From positions 1 to 48,389 of the forward strand of contig NZ_JAEKEZ010000012.1 in the NCBI RefSeq assembly GCF_016650815.1: a stretch of DNA of 48,389 bases. The letters are read 5' to 3'. The notes beneath the pieces were generated by a model. It saw only the letters and a program-made list of their open reading frames with translations, was not told where the DNA came from and did not search any database. The DNA is from Pseudomonas sp. TH31 (GTDB lineage: Bacteria; Pseudomonadota; Gammaproteobacteria; Pseudomonadales; Pseudomonadaceae). The position numbers and the translations under genes are program-made. Each line of letters begins with the position of its first letter. Within the stretch, counting starts at the first letter, position 1. Positions 27,754-36,100 of the stretch are shown one piece after another.

Positions 27754-29046
27754 TTAACTTTTTATCATTTTGAAATTTTCACGAGTCAGACTCACTATTC
27801 TGCCGCTTGAAAGTATAAATGCAGGTTCAAACGGATGAATAAAGCATGAGTAGACTTTGACGCCATCCTCATCAATAAGAGGGGCGTAATAAATTTCTCC
27901 TCCGGCACTTTTCACCTTGTCAATAAGGCGGTGACGGTATTCGCACATGTTTTGCTCTCTGATACCCTCACCTTCATCTTTAAAGTCACACTCCGCGATA
28001 TCAGAAAGCCCTCCTCTGATTTTTGTGATATTGAAAAATCTCATCACGTCATCGTTATTCATGTCTCCATACTCTTTCTCGTACCACTGTTCCATGGCAA
28101 CCCTTACTTCTACTTCATCACTATTCAGTTTTGAGTGTGGATGCGCCCTTCGCTGCAGCATTTCCGTTAAAGCTCTCTCAAGTGCGTAGTGATTATTCAG
28201 GGACGCCCCGCCCGAAAATGTCCTGAATGCTGGTTCGGGATGCTCAAGATAGACAAGGTAAACAGGTACCCCCCATCGTTTCGAGGTTATGTCGATTATA
28301 TGCAGCTTGCTTCCATGAAGTTCTTTGCAGCATGAAAAATACAATGCTTTCAAGTCATCCGGGAGGCTTGAAGGACGAATACATTTATAGTCCTCATGGT
28401 TATTAAGTGCTACAAATTTTATTATGAAATCACCCAGCGTATAACGCTCAATAATTTCGGAAACACTATGAATGACACACTCCTCAGCACTTGTCCCGGC
28501 TGAAATACCACTTGTTGTGCTATATTTCATTAGGGATGCATAATCAAATTGATCCCCCTGTCTGTGTTCTGAAGTAAAACAACGGTGCTTAGGGTGCCCC
28601 TCTTCCGCCTCGATATAGGACGGATTGATCAATGCTATGGGTAGATAAATTTCTTCACCATTTTCTATTTCTCTGTACGGAATGCACATGACATTCTGTT
28701 CATTATCTGAAAGCAACGAAAATGGAATATCCTCATACCAAACAGGTTTTAATATCACGGACGATTTCTTTAATGTCATCCGGTCTTTTACAAAATCATA
28801 ATGCAGGGCGCTGTGCTCTATCGCCTCAAAAATAGCCGACACCATCGACTGCCCAGCATCAACGCCTTTGCCTCCGCCTGCACTGATTTCATGCCCATCC
28901 TTGTAAAGTGTACAAATATAAGATTCTGGAGCCTCACCATATGCTTCGAATTCGAAACTAATATTTTTATTGTGCAAATATGCTCTGGCCAGACACATCG
29001 CTTCATCCAAGCCAACCATCCTTTCAGCCGGAAGTATATTATTCAT
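27754..29046 (-). CDS. YcaO-domain protein (ATP-dependent peptide cyclodehydratase/thioamide-type)
   Basis: A 430-residue protein. The YcaO ATP/Mg-binding motifs are present: GGGKGVDAGQSMVSAIFEAI and EHSALHY (residues ~57-82), then the Glu-rich helix SAEECVIHSVSEIIERYTLG, and GGASLNNHYALERALTEMLQ with RRAH. YcaO proteins activate peptide-backbone amides with ATP to form azolines, thioamides or macroamidines in RiPPs. It lacks an E1-like or TOMM partner domain. The C-terminus does not show the PxPxP ending of azole-forming YcaOs (it ends ENFKMIKS). ATG 29046 is preceded by AAGGAGA. It is preceded by a 10-bp hairpin and a 55-residue ORF, and followed by the dioxygenase. GC content is clearly lower than in flanking core genes, suggesting horizontal acquisition. 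Confidence 0.9.
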   Translation of the reverse strand: MNNILPAERMVGLDEAMCLARAYLHNKNISFEFEAYGEAPESYICTLYKDGHEISAGGGKGVDAGQSMVSAIFEAIEHSALHYDFVKDRMTLKKSSVILKPVWYEDIPFSLLSDNEQNVMCIPYREIENGEEIYLPIALINPSYIEAEEGHPKHRCFTSEHRQGDQFDYASLMKYSTTSGISAGTSAEECVIHSVSEIIERYTLGDFIIKFVALNNHEDYKCIRPSSLPDDLKALYFSCCKELHGSKLHIIDITSKRWGVPVYLVYLEHPEPAFRTFSGGASLNNHYALERALTEMLQRRAHPHSKLNSDEVEVRVAMEQWYEKEYGDMNNDDVMRFFNITKIRGGLSDIAECDFKDEGEGIREQNMCEYRHRLIDKVKSAGGEIYYAPLIDEDGVKVYSCFIHPFEPAFILSSGRIVSLTRENFKMIKS

Positions 29047-29057
29047 GTCTTCTCCTT

Positions 29058-29081
29058 GCCCCTCCCTTAGTAGGGAGGGGC
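29058..29081 (-). promoter_or_regulatory. Strong hairpin between small peptide gene and ycaO
   Basis: GCCCCTCCCT, loop TAGT, AGGGAGGGGC is a perfect 10-bp, GC-rich stem in otherwise AT-rich DNA. On the transcribed strand it ends directly before the ycaO Shine-Dalgarno and has no U-tract. It may limit expression of the enzyme genes relative to the peptide gene, by RNA processing, stability or translation control, as is common in RiPP operons. Confidence 0.7.
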
Positions 29082-29100
29082 AACCTGAACGCAGTATTTA

Positions 29101-29268
29101 TCATTTAGTCCGAATTGAAGTTTTGTCGGCTTTATTGGTTTGACGTCTTTTGGTATTAATCTCCCTCCCTATATTGCGAATGATGTCTTTCTCTGTGTCG
29201 GACAGCTTTGTCTCATGTTTTGCCGACTGCATAAAAGCAATGACATAGATGTCGCTTGGACAACCCAT
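29101..29268 (-). CDS. Small 55-residue peptide, candidate RiPP precursor
   Basis: The frame begins MGCPSDIYVIAFMQSAKHET, continues with acidic/basic helical sequence (KLSDTEKDIIRNIGREINTK) and ends in a basic tail (RRQTNKADKTSIRTK). ATG 29268 is preceded by AAGGAGA at the ideal distance; the frame extends further upstream without a site. It is the first gene of the operon with ycaO. If it is the precursor, the only Cys (residue 3) and the hydrophobic N-terminal part would be the modified core, with the charged remainder a C-terminal follower, an arrangement known from bottromycin BotA. Alternatively it is a small regulator. I know no homologue. Confidence 0.6.
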   Translation of the reverse strand: MGCPSDIYVIAFMQSAKHETKLSDTEKDIIRNIGREINTKRRQTNKADKTSIRTK

Positions 29269-29300
29269 TGCATTCTCCTTTTTTATGAAATGCCACCCTA

Positions 29301-29328
29301 AAATTATCCTAAATTTCAGTGCAGTCAA
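29301..29328 (-). promoter_or_regulatory. Sigma-70-like promoter for the peptide-YcaO-dioxygenase operon
   Basis: On the minus strand, TTGACT (29328-29323), a 16-bp spacer, and TAATTT (29306-29301) lie about 33 bp upstream of the small peptide start. The -35 matches the consensus in five of six positions and the -10 in about four. The surrounding DNA is AT-rich. Confidence 0.5.
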
Positions 29329-29632
29329 CCTTTGAAAATAATTCTTACACTCTTTAGTGGGCCTCAAAAAAATGGCTACAGGAGAGACGTTAATGCCAAG
29401 CGCACTTACTATCTAGGTATAGGCGCCTGCCAAGAAAACCGTAAATATTTGATTTGTTTAGAACAATTTATAATATTGCTAGTTGATTTTAGGCCAGTCT
29501 TGGATGCGTATTTCTGTATTTTTTTGATCAAAAGACGTCTGATTTCAACACTATGAATCCCCCCGGGTTGTAGTGGTCTAATGAAACCGGACACCCATTT
29601 AGGCGAGAATACTCGCCAGATCGAGGTGTCAG

Positions 29633-30795
<1,163 letters not shown>

Positions 30796-30835
30796 CCACT
30801 ACAATGCCTTAAACTGAGGCCAACTAGGAGGTGCC

Positions 30836-30990
30836 ATGAGCAACCCGCGTTATCCCGAAGAATTCAAAATCCAAGCGGTCAATCAAGTGATCGAAAAGAA
30901 ACTGCCGGTTGCTGATGTAGCTGCACGTCTTGGCGTGTCGACCCATAGTCTCTATGCCTGGATAAAGCGCTACAGCAAACCTCAACGGCA
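30836..30990 (+). pseudogene. IS3-family OrfA fragment (different element)
   Basis: The frame starts MSNPRYPEEFKIQAVNQVIE and contains the HTH VADVAARLGVSTHSLYAWIK, then RYSKP, after which the similarity ends at the IS66 boundary. It is the first ~50 residues of an IS3-family OrfA unlike that of the two intact copies. AGGAGGTGCC precedes the start. Confidence 0.75.
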
Positions 30991-31289
30991 ACTATGCGTA
31001 AGCGTCCGCCGAAGTCACCTTGCATGACTCAGGCAGGCCCCCATTGATGCGGCAATAGCTGGTTGATCTCACTCGCCCGTTGCGTCGGCAGCTGCTTCAG
31101 CACATCTTTGAGATAGGCATAAGGGTCGTGCCCATTCATGCGCGCCGACTGGATCAAACTCATGACCGCCGCCGCGCGTTTTCCGCTGCGTAGCGAGCCC
31201 GCGAATAGCCAGTTAGAGCGACCAAGAGCCCAGGGCCGGATCTGATTGTCGGGTAGTCAGACGCGGTTGCCCGCGTCCAACCCCCTAAG

Positions 31290-31323
31290 AACCGTGCATG
31301 CGAGTTTCCCAGCACACGGCTCA
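31290..31323 (-). ncRNA. Group II intron domain V (intron 2)
   Basis: The minus strand reads GAGCCGTGTGCTGGG, then AAACTCGCATGCACGGTTC: 34 nt that form the standard domain V hairpin. It is clearly different from domain V of intron 1, so the two introns are not copies of one another. Confidence 0.85.
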
Positions 31324-31354
31324 AGCCTCTGCTAAGGCGCTATTGGGCACCCGG

Positions 31355-32875
31355 TTATACATCGTCGACATTGGCAAATTGCACATCCCTTGGGCACCGC
31401 AGGTGGTAGATCTCAAGATTGGCGGCCGCATCCGTCCCACCGTGACTCAGCTTCACAACATGGCGGCTATGCCATGGTGTGTCTTTGGTGACCGGTTTAA
31501 GGCATGCGCAGCAGCGGCCGCCTTGCTGTAGCCACACCCGATGCAGCTTGGCTCGACCCTTTGGGGAGATAAGCATTCTTTTGCCCCATCGGGATTCGAA
31601 GTACTCATCCCATTCAGGGTCGTGAGGGTTGGCAGCAGCCTTGATCTTGATATGTCGCACAATTGGCGTGTCCGAGGCGTCCAGTAACGTGTACTGACGC
31701 CTCCGACCATCGGCGGATTTTTCAGTACATGAGAATACCCATCGACGCGCCCCTTGTACTTTGAAATACCGATCCTTCACCCATCGGCGTGTCTTGCGAG
31801 GGTGGCGACGTACCGCCCATCGCCAGAGCATTTCCCACACGGCGCTGTCCACCTGGTTGAAGACCTTCTTGGCGACGACATGACTGTGATAGTTCGCCCA
31901 GCCCCGTAGAACCGGGTTGAGCAAACCTATCAAGTTAGACTGCCGTATCGTTTTGTTGGTCTTGATCAACTCTCGCAGCTTGGCAAGTAAAGCCCCGATG
32001 TTCGCCTTGGACGGCTTGATCAGGAGCTTGCCGTTGTACTTGCGCAGGTTCCATCCGAGGAAGTCGAACCCGTCCCCTATGTGCGTTACTTTGGTTTTTT
32101 CCGGAGAGAGGACAAGTCCACGTTCTGCCAGAAATTCAACCACGGCGGGCCTGACTTCATTTTCCAGCCACTCTTTCGAACAGCCAGTGATGATGAAGTC
32201 GTCTGCATAACGCACCATCTGCATTTTTCGGGCTGTCCACTTTGCGTTGGGAAACCTCTTTGCCAGCATCGCTTCCAACCCGTCCAGCGTCATGTTCGCC
32301 AACACCGGGGATATGATGCCTCCCTGCGGGGTTCCTGCGTGGCTGGGGAATAGCTGATTTTGGTGGACATAACCGGCCTGGAGCCATTTCTGCAAAATCG
32401 CCTTATCCATGGGGATGTTGGCGATCAACCAGTCATGGCTGATATTGTCGAAGCAGCCTTGAATGTCGCCCTCTAACACCCACTCCGCGTTTGCTTTTCG
32501 TGACAGCACACCAAAGCACTGCGCGGCGGCATCCGCAGTTGAGCGTTCCGGCCTGAATCCATAGGAGTTCGGGTCGGCGGTGGTCTCCGCTATCGGTTCC
32601 AGAGCCAGCAAATGAAGCGCCTGCATGGCCCGGCATTTCATCGCGGGAATTCCGAGAGGTCTAGTCTTACCGTTTTTCTTCGGAATGAGGACTCTCCGAA
32701 GCGGAAGCGGCGAGTAGCCTCGCCGCTTCAACGACTCTATCGCACCGATCTTTGCCCTAGGCGTATTCCAAGTGACCTTGTCCACACCGGGAGTATTTTT
32801 GCCTTTGTTTTCAGACACACGTTTCACGGCTAAAGCTTTGCCGCTAAACGAGTGAGTCAGCAGCCATTGCAAGGA
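31355..32875 (-). CDS. Group II intron reverse transcriptase/maturase with HNH endonuclease, N-terminally truncated
   Basis: About 506 residues of maturase. RT blocks: VKRVSENKGKNTPGVDKVTW, IPKKNGKTRPLGIPAMKCRA, DPNSYGFRPERSTADAA, VLEGDIQGCFDNISHDWL, GTPQGGIISPVLANMTLDGL, and the catalytic VRYADDFIITG. The X domain contains FLGWNLRKYNGK and NPVLRGWANYHSHVV. The C-terminal HNH part has CCACLKPVTKDTPWHSRHVV and HGGTDAAANLEIYHLRCP. The natural start is lost; the open frame is continuous with IS66 codons up to 32938 (beginning MLAPGEKK), creating a chimeric ORF. The truncation removes RT block 0 and the 5' ribozyme, so mobility is improbable, though the catalytic residues are intact. Confidence 0.88.
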   Translation of the reverse strand, partial: SLQWLLTHSFSGKALAVKRVSENKGKNTPGVDKVTWNTPRAKIGAIESLKRRGYSPLPLRRVLIPKKNGKTRPLGIPAMKCRAMQALHLLALEPIAETTADPNSYGFRPERSTADAAAQCFGVLSRKANAEWVLEGDIQGCFDNISHDWLIANIPMDKAILQKWLQAGYVHQNQLFPSHAGTPQGGIISPVLANMTLDGLEAMLAKRFPNAKWTARKMQMVRYADDFIITGCSKEWLENEVRPAVVEFLAERGLVLSPEKTKVTHIGDGFDFLGWNLRKYNGKLLIKPSKANIGALLAKLRELIKTNKTIRQSNLIGLLNPVLRGWANYHSHVVAKKVFNQVDSAVWEMLWRWAVRRHPRKTRRWVKDRYFKVQGARRWVFSCTEKSADGRRRQYTLLDASDTPIVRHIKIKAAANPHDPEWDEYFESRWGKRMLISPKGRAKLHRVWLQQGGRCCACLKPVTKDTPWHSRHVVKLSHGGTDAAANLEIYHLRCPRDVQFANVDDV

Positions 32876-33765
32876 CGGCGTGGTGCAGTAAGCCCAGACA
32901 TACGCGCGGTGATTTTTCTTCTCTCCGGGCGCAAGCATCTACACCGGAGTTTCGTCGTCATGGACGACTCGTTGGACCAGAACAGCTTCTCGCAAAGCGT
33001 CAACCAATGGCTGAAGCTGTACACCGGTCTGTCCAACCCATTGCGCGAGAGTTGAACGCGCGATGGCTAAGCCGGCTCGGCCAAAGATTTTCTCTTGCCG
33101 GTACAGCGGCAAAGTGGTCAGCGAACTTCGCCACCATCACATGAGCCAGCAGGCCTGCGGTTGGAATTCCCTTGTCGATAACCTAGGCCGCCACCGGTGC
33201 CTGGATCAGTGTTTTGCACTGACGGCAGGCCCATTTTCCGCGCACATGCTGTTCGACGGTGAACACGCCCGGCGTGTAATCCAGCTTCTCGCTGATGTCT
33301 TCGCCGATGCGCTGGAGTTGGCAGCCGCAGGTGCACTGGGTGTTTTCCGGCTTGTGATGAATTACGGTGCGTGGAAACTGCGGTGGCAGCGGCGCGCGCT
33401 TGGGTTGCTGGCACTTTTCTTCTGGAGCGGGAGCCGGCCGGAGGGCCTTCAGCTCGGCGTCGATAGCCTCAAGATCCGTATTGAACAGGTCGTCGAGCAA
33501 GTTACCTTGCTCAGGGCTGATCTGCTCGCTGCGCTTGGCAAGCCTGTGCCGCTTGAGGATGGCGATCTCGTGGGGCAGTTGCTCGATGATGGTTTGATCG
33601 CGGTGGATCTTTCTGTCCATGGTGTCGACCTTCGACATCAACTGCGCAGCGAATGTACGCAGTTGGTCGGGGGGCATTTGGTCGAGGTTGAGCGAGGAAG
33701 TCATGCCCTGGATTTTACCAAAGCAGATCGCCTGCGGCAGCAGGCCGAGGCGCTAATTGCGGTTT

Positions 33766-33963
33766 TTAAAGCAGTGTGATGGCGCCACCAGCGCCGACAC
33801 GCTGCCAAGGCAGACCGAGCACCAGGGCCTGAAGTTGTTCGGTATCCCGTTCCAGCTCGCTACCTTGTCGAATGCCTAGCCAGTGGAATTTGCCTTGGTT
33901 CAACCGCCGTGCCGCCAGCCAAACACCAATCCCGTCATGAACCAGCACTTTCATTCGGTTATG
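33766..33963 (-). pseudogene. IS66 tnpB, 3' part only
   Basis: The minus strand reads NRMKVLVHDGIGVWLAARRL, GKFHWLGIRQGSELERDTEQ and LQALVLGLPWQRVGAGGAIT: the C-terminal ~65 residues of IS66 TnpB. Upstream the frame enters unrelated intron-like sequence (from about 33964), so the N-terminus is lost. Confidence 0.85.
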
Positions 33964-34315
33964 CGAAGCAGAAGGCAATACGGAGCATGGCGCTATACGC
34001 CAGTCATGCTCCGATCCCGCGCGGTCGCAGACCCTGTGCACGTCGGGAAGTCCTTCGCACAGAAACTGGGAGATCTCAGCGGCGCCCGGTGCGCAAGCAC
34101 CGGGCGGAGCAGGAAAGGCCAAAAGCCGTAACCTTGCTGTTCACGTCGCTGAGAAGTCGGATACGTCCGTAGTACCTGAGAAGCCATCGAACAAAGGGCC
34201 TGGCCTTGCGGAGATAGTGGAGGAAAGGGACGTAGCCAAGGGAAGCACCAGCAGGCCTCCCGCGCCCCGGACACTGAGCCTGATCAGCTGCGCGTCGATG
34301 GGACTTGAATCACCT
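33964..34315 (+). mobile_element. Fragment of a third group II intron (5' region and maturase N-terminus)
   Basis: The plus strand contains structured GC-rich repeats (GGAGCATGGCGCTATACGCC paired with ATGCTCC, and CCCGGTGCGCAAGCACCGGG). They are followed by a frame reading VPEKPSNKGPGLAEIVEERD and VAKGSTS, resembling the leading residues of bacterial intron maturases. The frame stops at about 34310, where a second IS66 remnant begins. The first ~70 bp recur at 1683-1756. There is no RT core. The assignment rests on pattern recognition of the maturase leader and remains tentative. Confidence 0.45.
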
Positions 34316-34996
34316 TAAACGTGCCGGGACATACTCCAACACCTCAGCCACATCCTCACCCAACTGGCGAAGCGTCCCACCGCAACCTGGGCATTGGGGC
34401 TCGGGCAAATGCACGGTGGATTTCACGTGGCATGTGTTCGGGTAATGGCTAGCGTCGAGAGACGGTGCGCGATGGCGGTTCGGTTGCAGGTGTCAGTTCA
34501 GTTTGGCTGACTTCTAACTCTTCAAGACTCAACTGGAGCTGGTCGATCATCGCATCCAACTGCTCAGAGCTGCGCCCGAACTGCATGCGCCACAGCTTGG
34601 CAATCATCAGTTTCAAGCACTCAATCTCTGCACGCAAGGCGGTGACCAGAGCCTTCAAAGCCTGGGGGGCATTTGGCAGGGAGTCGGTCACTGAAGTCAT
34701 GACCGAATCCTACCGACATTTTTCAGCGATGCAGGTCAGACTGCGAGGATGGGTGCTGTACGAATTGGCCTGCGCCAACCAATACCTTCCAACAGCATCG
34801 ACAACTGCGTGGTTGTCAGTGACACAATGCCGCTGGTCGCTTGCGGCCAGACAAAGCGTCCTTGTTCCAAGCGCTTGCAGAACAGGCACAAACCGTCGCC
34901 ATCCCACCACAACAGCTTGATCCGGTCACCGCGCCGTCCGCGAAAGGCGAAGATCTGACCGGAGAACGGATCCGCTTCCAGCTGAGTCTGCACCAA
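34316..34996 (-). pseudogene. Second IS66-family remnant (tnpC N-terminus and tnpB)
   Basis: tnpB (34736-34996) reads LEADPFSGQIFAFRGRRGDR, IKLLWWDGDGLCLFCKRLEQ and FVWP, lacking its start. tnpC starts at ATG 34700 (MTSVTDSLPNAPQALKALVT, KLWRMQFGRSSEQLDAMIDQ). It stops at 34449, and in a shifted frame continues with a Cys-containing zinc site (LPEPQCPGCGGTLRQLGEDV) down to about 34320. It is a different IS66 subgroup from the element at 30998-33963. Confidence 0.8.
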
Positions 34997-35208
34997 CGCC
35001 TGTCTTCATTGCTCCATCCTCTCAAAGGTTGGAGCCTCCGAGAAACCCGGGGCGGTTCAAGGTTTTTCATAAGTGGGTGCCCGATTTCATGAGCCCGCTC
35101 CGAGAGATCATGGGACGCTCCAGATAGGTTTGACAAATATGAAGGTATTCGTCCAAGCCCAATACCGTTTCCACAAAGCCACGATGACTTCAACCGAAAG
35201 GACTTTTT

Positions 35209-35841
35209 ATGCCCATTGACGCCAATCGATACGCCAGCAGCAACAATTATTCCGATCGATACGCCAGCAAAACCCAAGATATTGCCCCCGAACCCCAAGC
35301 ACGTCAGGGCTCATGGCAGCAAACGCCAGCCTCCAGTTGGAGCCAAACGCCAGGTACCAGCCATTCATCCAATGCCTACTCGGTTTACAGCGGCCCCAAC
35401 AGCAGCCCTTCCACAGCGCTCGTGGATAAAAAACCAATATCCGGTTTGAGCGCATCCAAACAACAAGAACTCGATCGGGCGATGAAGACGAGGGACAGCC
35501 TGCAAAAGCTTCCGAACGACTTTCCTATTCGAAGCCTCACTCGCGATGAGTATCAATCCCCTATCGAGCTGCTAGACAGAAAAATCAACAGATTGGCGAA
35601 CAGCACTGACAGCAAGAATCCGGTCACGAAGTTCAGTAACCACCTGGAGAATAAAAAGGAAGAGAAAGAGTTAAACAGAGAGATGGCTTCACTGTACAAA
35701 AAAGCCCGGGACATCCAGCACAACGGCACCAACCCAACCGATAAAAACCGCGCCTCCAACGTGACGGATACACTGACAAGTCTGGGCAGAGAACAACCCT
35801 GGTTCAAGGACATCCGTAAAGAAAACAGGGCAGACAAGTAG
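35209..35841 (+). CDS. Ser/Asn/Gln-rich protein, possible type III-secreted substrate
   Basis: A 210-residue protein of no recognised family. The first ~90 residues are rich in Ser, Asn, Gln, Tyr and Pro and poor in hydrophobic residues, with a short internal repeat (NRYASSNN, SDRYASK). This composition is typical of type III secretion signals. Residues ~85-205 are charged and helical (SKQQELDRAMKTRDSLQKLP, ENKKEEKELNREMASLYKKA). AAGGAC seven to eight bases upstream supports ATG 35209. It lies 260 bp upstream of the AvrE-like gene in the same direction. I could not find a convincing hrp box; CCACAAA at 35171-35177 has no matching GGAACC 15-16 bp earlier. Function unknown. Confidence 0.65.
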   Translation: MPIDANRYASSNNYSDRYASKTQDIAPEPQARQGSWQQTPASSWSQTPGTSHSSNAYSVYSGPNSSPSTALVDKKPISGLSASKQQELDRAMKTRDSLQKLPNDFPIRSLTRDEYQSPIELLDRKINRLANSTDSKNPVTKFSNHLENKKEEKELNREMASLYKKARDIQHNGTNPTDKNRASNVTDTLTSLGREQPWFKDIRKENRADK

Positions 35842-36100
35842 AAATAGACGGCTGTCTGTTGGCGCTGATTGAAAACTGACCCACCGGAGCAAGAGTCCAC
35901 AAGTCCTGAGTGTCTGGATCATTCCACGAATACGTCACAGCAAGCCCTCCTATACGTTGGTTGGGAAAATTATATGAAAGTGAGGGCTGTTTGGGGGGCG
36001 GTGGAAAGTCTAAATGTTGTCATATTGTAGCTTCGCTCCCAATGGGCCTTGTAGCTTCGCTCTCGCCGGGCCAAGCATGGTGATTTTTCAGGGGGTTGCA
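35842..36100. other. Leader region of the AvrE-like gene with an IS-like end
   Basis: 35869-35884 (GATTGAAAACTGACCCAC) resembles the terminal sequence of IS21-type elements. CCACGAA at 35924-35930 fits the -10 half of a hrp box, but the GGAACC half is absent at the expected spacing. AGGGGG six bases before 36101 supports the chosen start. The frame is open from an ATG at 36014, but those residues are not effector-like. Confidence 0.4.

Larger units (their letters stand above)
31248..32875 (-). mobile_element. Group II intron, 5'-truncated, in IS66 tnpC
   Basis: On the minus strand the element ends ...CTACCCGAC at 31248, directly before the IS66 codons AAT CAG ATC CGG. Domain V lies at 31290-31323 and a domain VI-like stem (GGACGCGGGCAACCGCGTC) follows. 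The 5' side lacks domains I-III and the first ~60-90 codons of the maturase: IS66 codons (YCTTP) run straight into intron maturase codons (LQWLLTHSFSGK). Truncated 5' ends are typical of incomplete retrohoming; a later deletion spanning intron and IS66 fits the missing IS66 residues better. Confidence 0.85.
31029..33704 (-). pseudogene. IS66 tnpC, broken and interrupted by an intron fragment
   Basis: The N-terminus (33183-33704) reads LNLDQMPPDQLRTFAAQLMS, HEIAILKRHRLAKRSEQISP and a Cys-rich zinc site (CTCGCQLQRIGEDISEKLDY). TAG at about 33183 replaces a conserved Gln (PVAA*VIDKG), followed by a frameshift near 33110. A further TAG at about 32940 replaces another Gln before MLAPGEKKNHRAYVWAYCTTP. 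There the intron fragment begins. The C-terminus resumes at 31247 with NQIRPWALGRSNWLFAGSLR and ends QLLPHQWGPA at 31029. About 150 residues between CTTP and NQIRP are missing, so a deletion accompanied or followed intron insertion. Confidence 0.85.
30998..33963 (-). mobile_element. IS66-family element, decayed, carrying a group II intron fragment
   Basis: The right end starts GTAAGCGTCCGCCGAAGTCA at 30998, typical of IS66 termini. It contains a broken tnpC (31029-33704) and the 3' part of tnpB (33766-33963). The left end is missing, because tnpB is cut by intron-like sequence. A 5'-truncated group II intron (31248-32875) lies inside tnpC. Confidence 0.8.

Noticed and set aside
28801..29070. 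Plus-strand frame opposite the start of ycaO as a toxin-antitoxin or precursor peptide
   Set aside because: It is antisense to conserved YcaO motifs and has no ribosome site; the minus-strand ORF at 29101-29268 has both position and site.
29329..29568. AT-rich stretch upstream of the RiPP-like operon as a further small gene
   Set aside because: The short frames (60-74 codons) have no ribosome site or recognisable motif; I see only promoter-type sequence there.
35171..35177. CCACAAA as a hrp box upstream of the Ser/Asn-rich gene
   Set aside because: No GGAACC-like motif at the required spacing (TCGTCC is there instead).
35924..35930. CCACGAA as the -10 half of a hrp box before the AvrE-like gene
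   Set aside because: The sequence 15-16 bp upstream is AGTCCT/GTCCTG, not GGAACC; a heptamer alone is too common to support a HrpL promoter.
36014..36100. Upstream start for the AvrE-like protein (29 more residues)
   Set aside because: No ribosome site precedes ATG 36014, and the added residues (CSFAPNGPCSFALAGP) look like translated leader; ATG 36101 has AGGGGG at good spacing.
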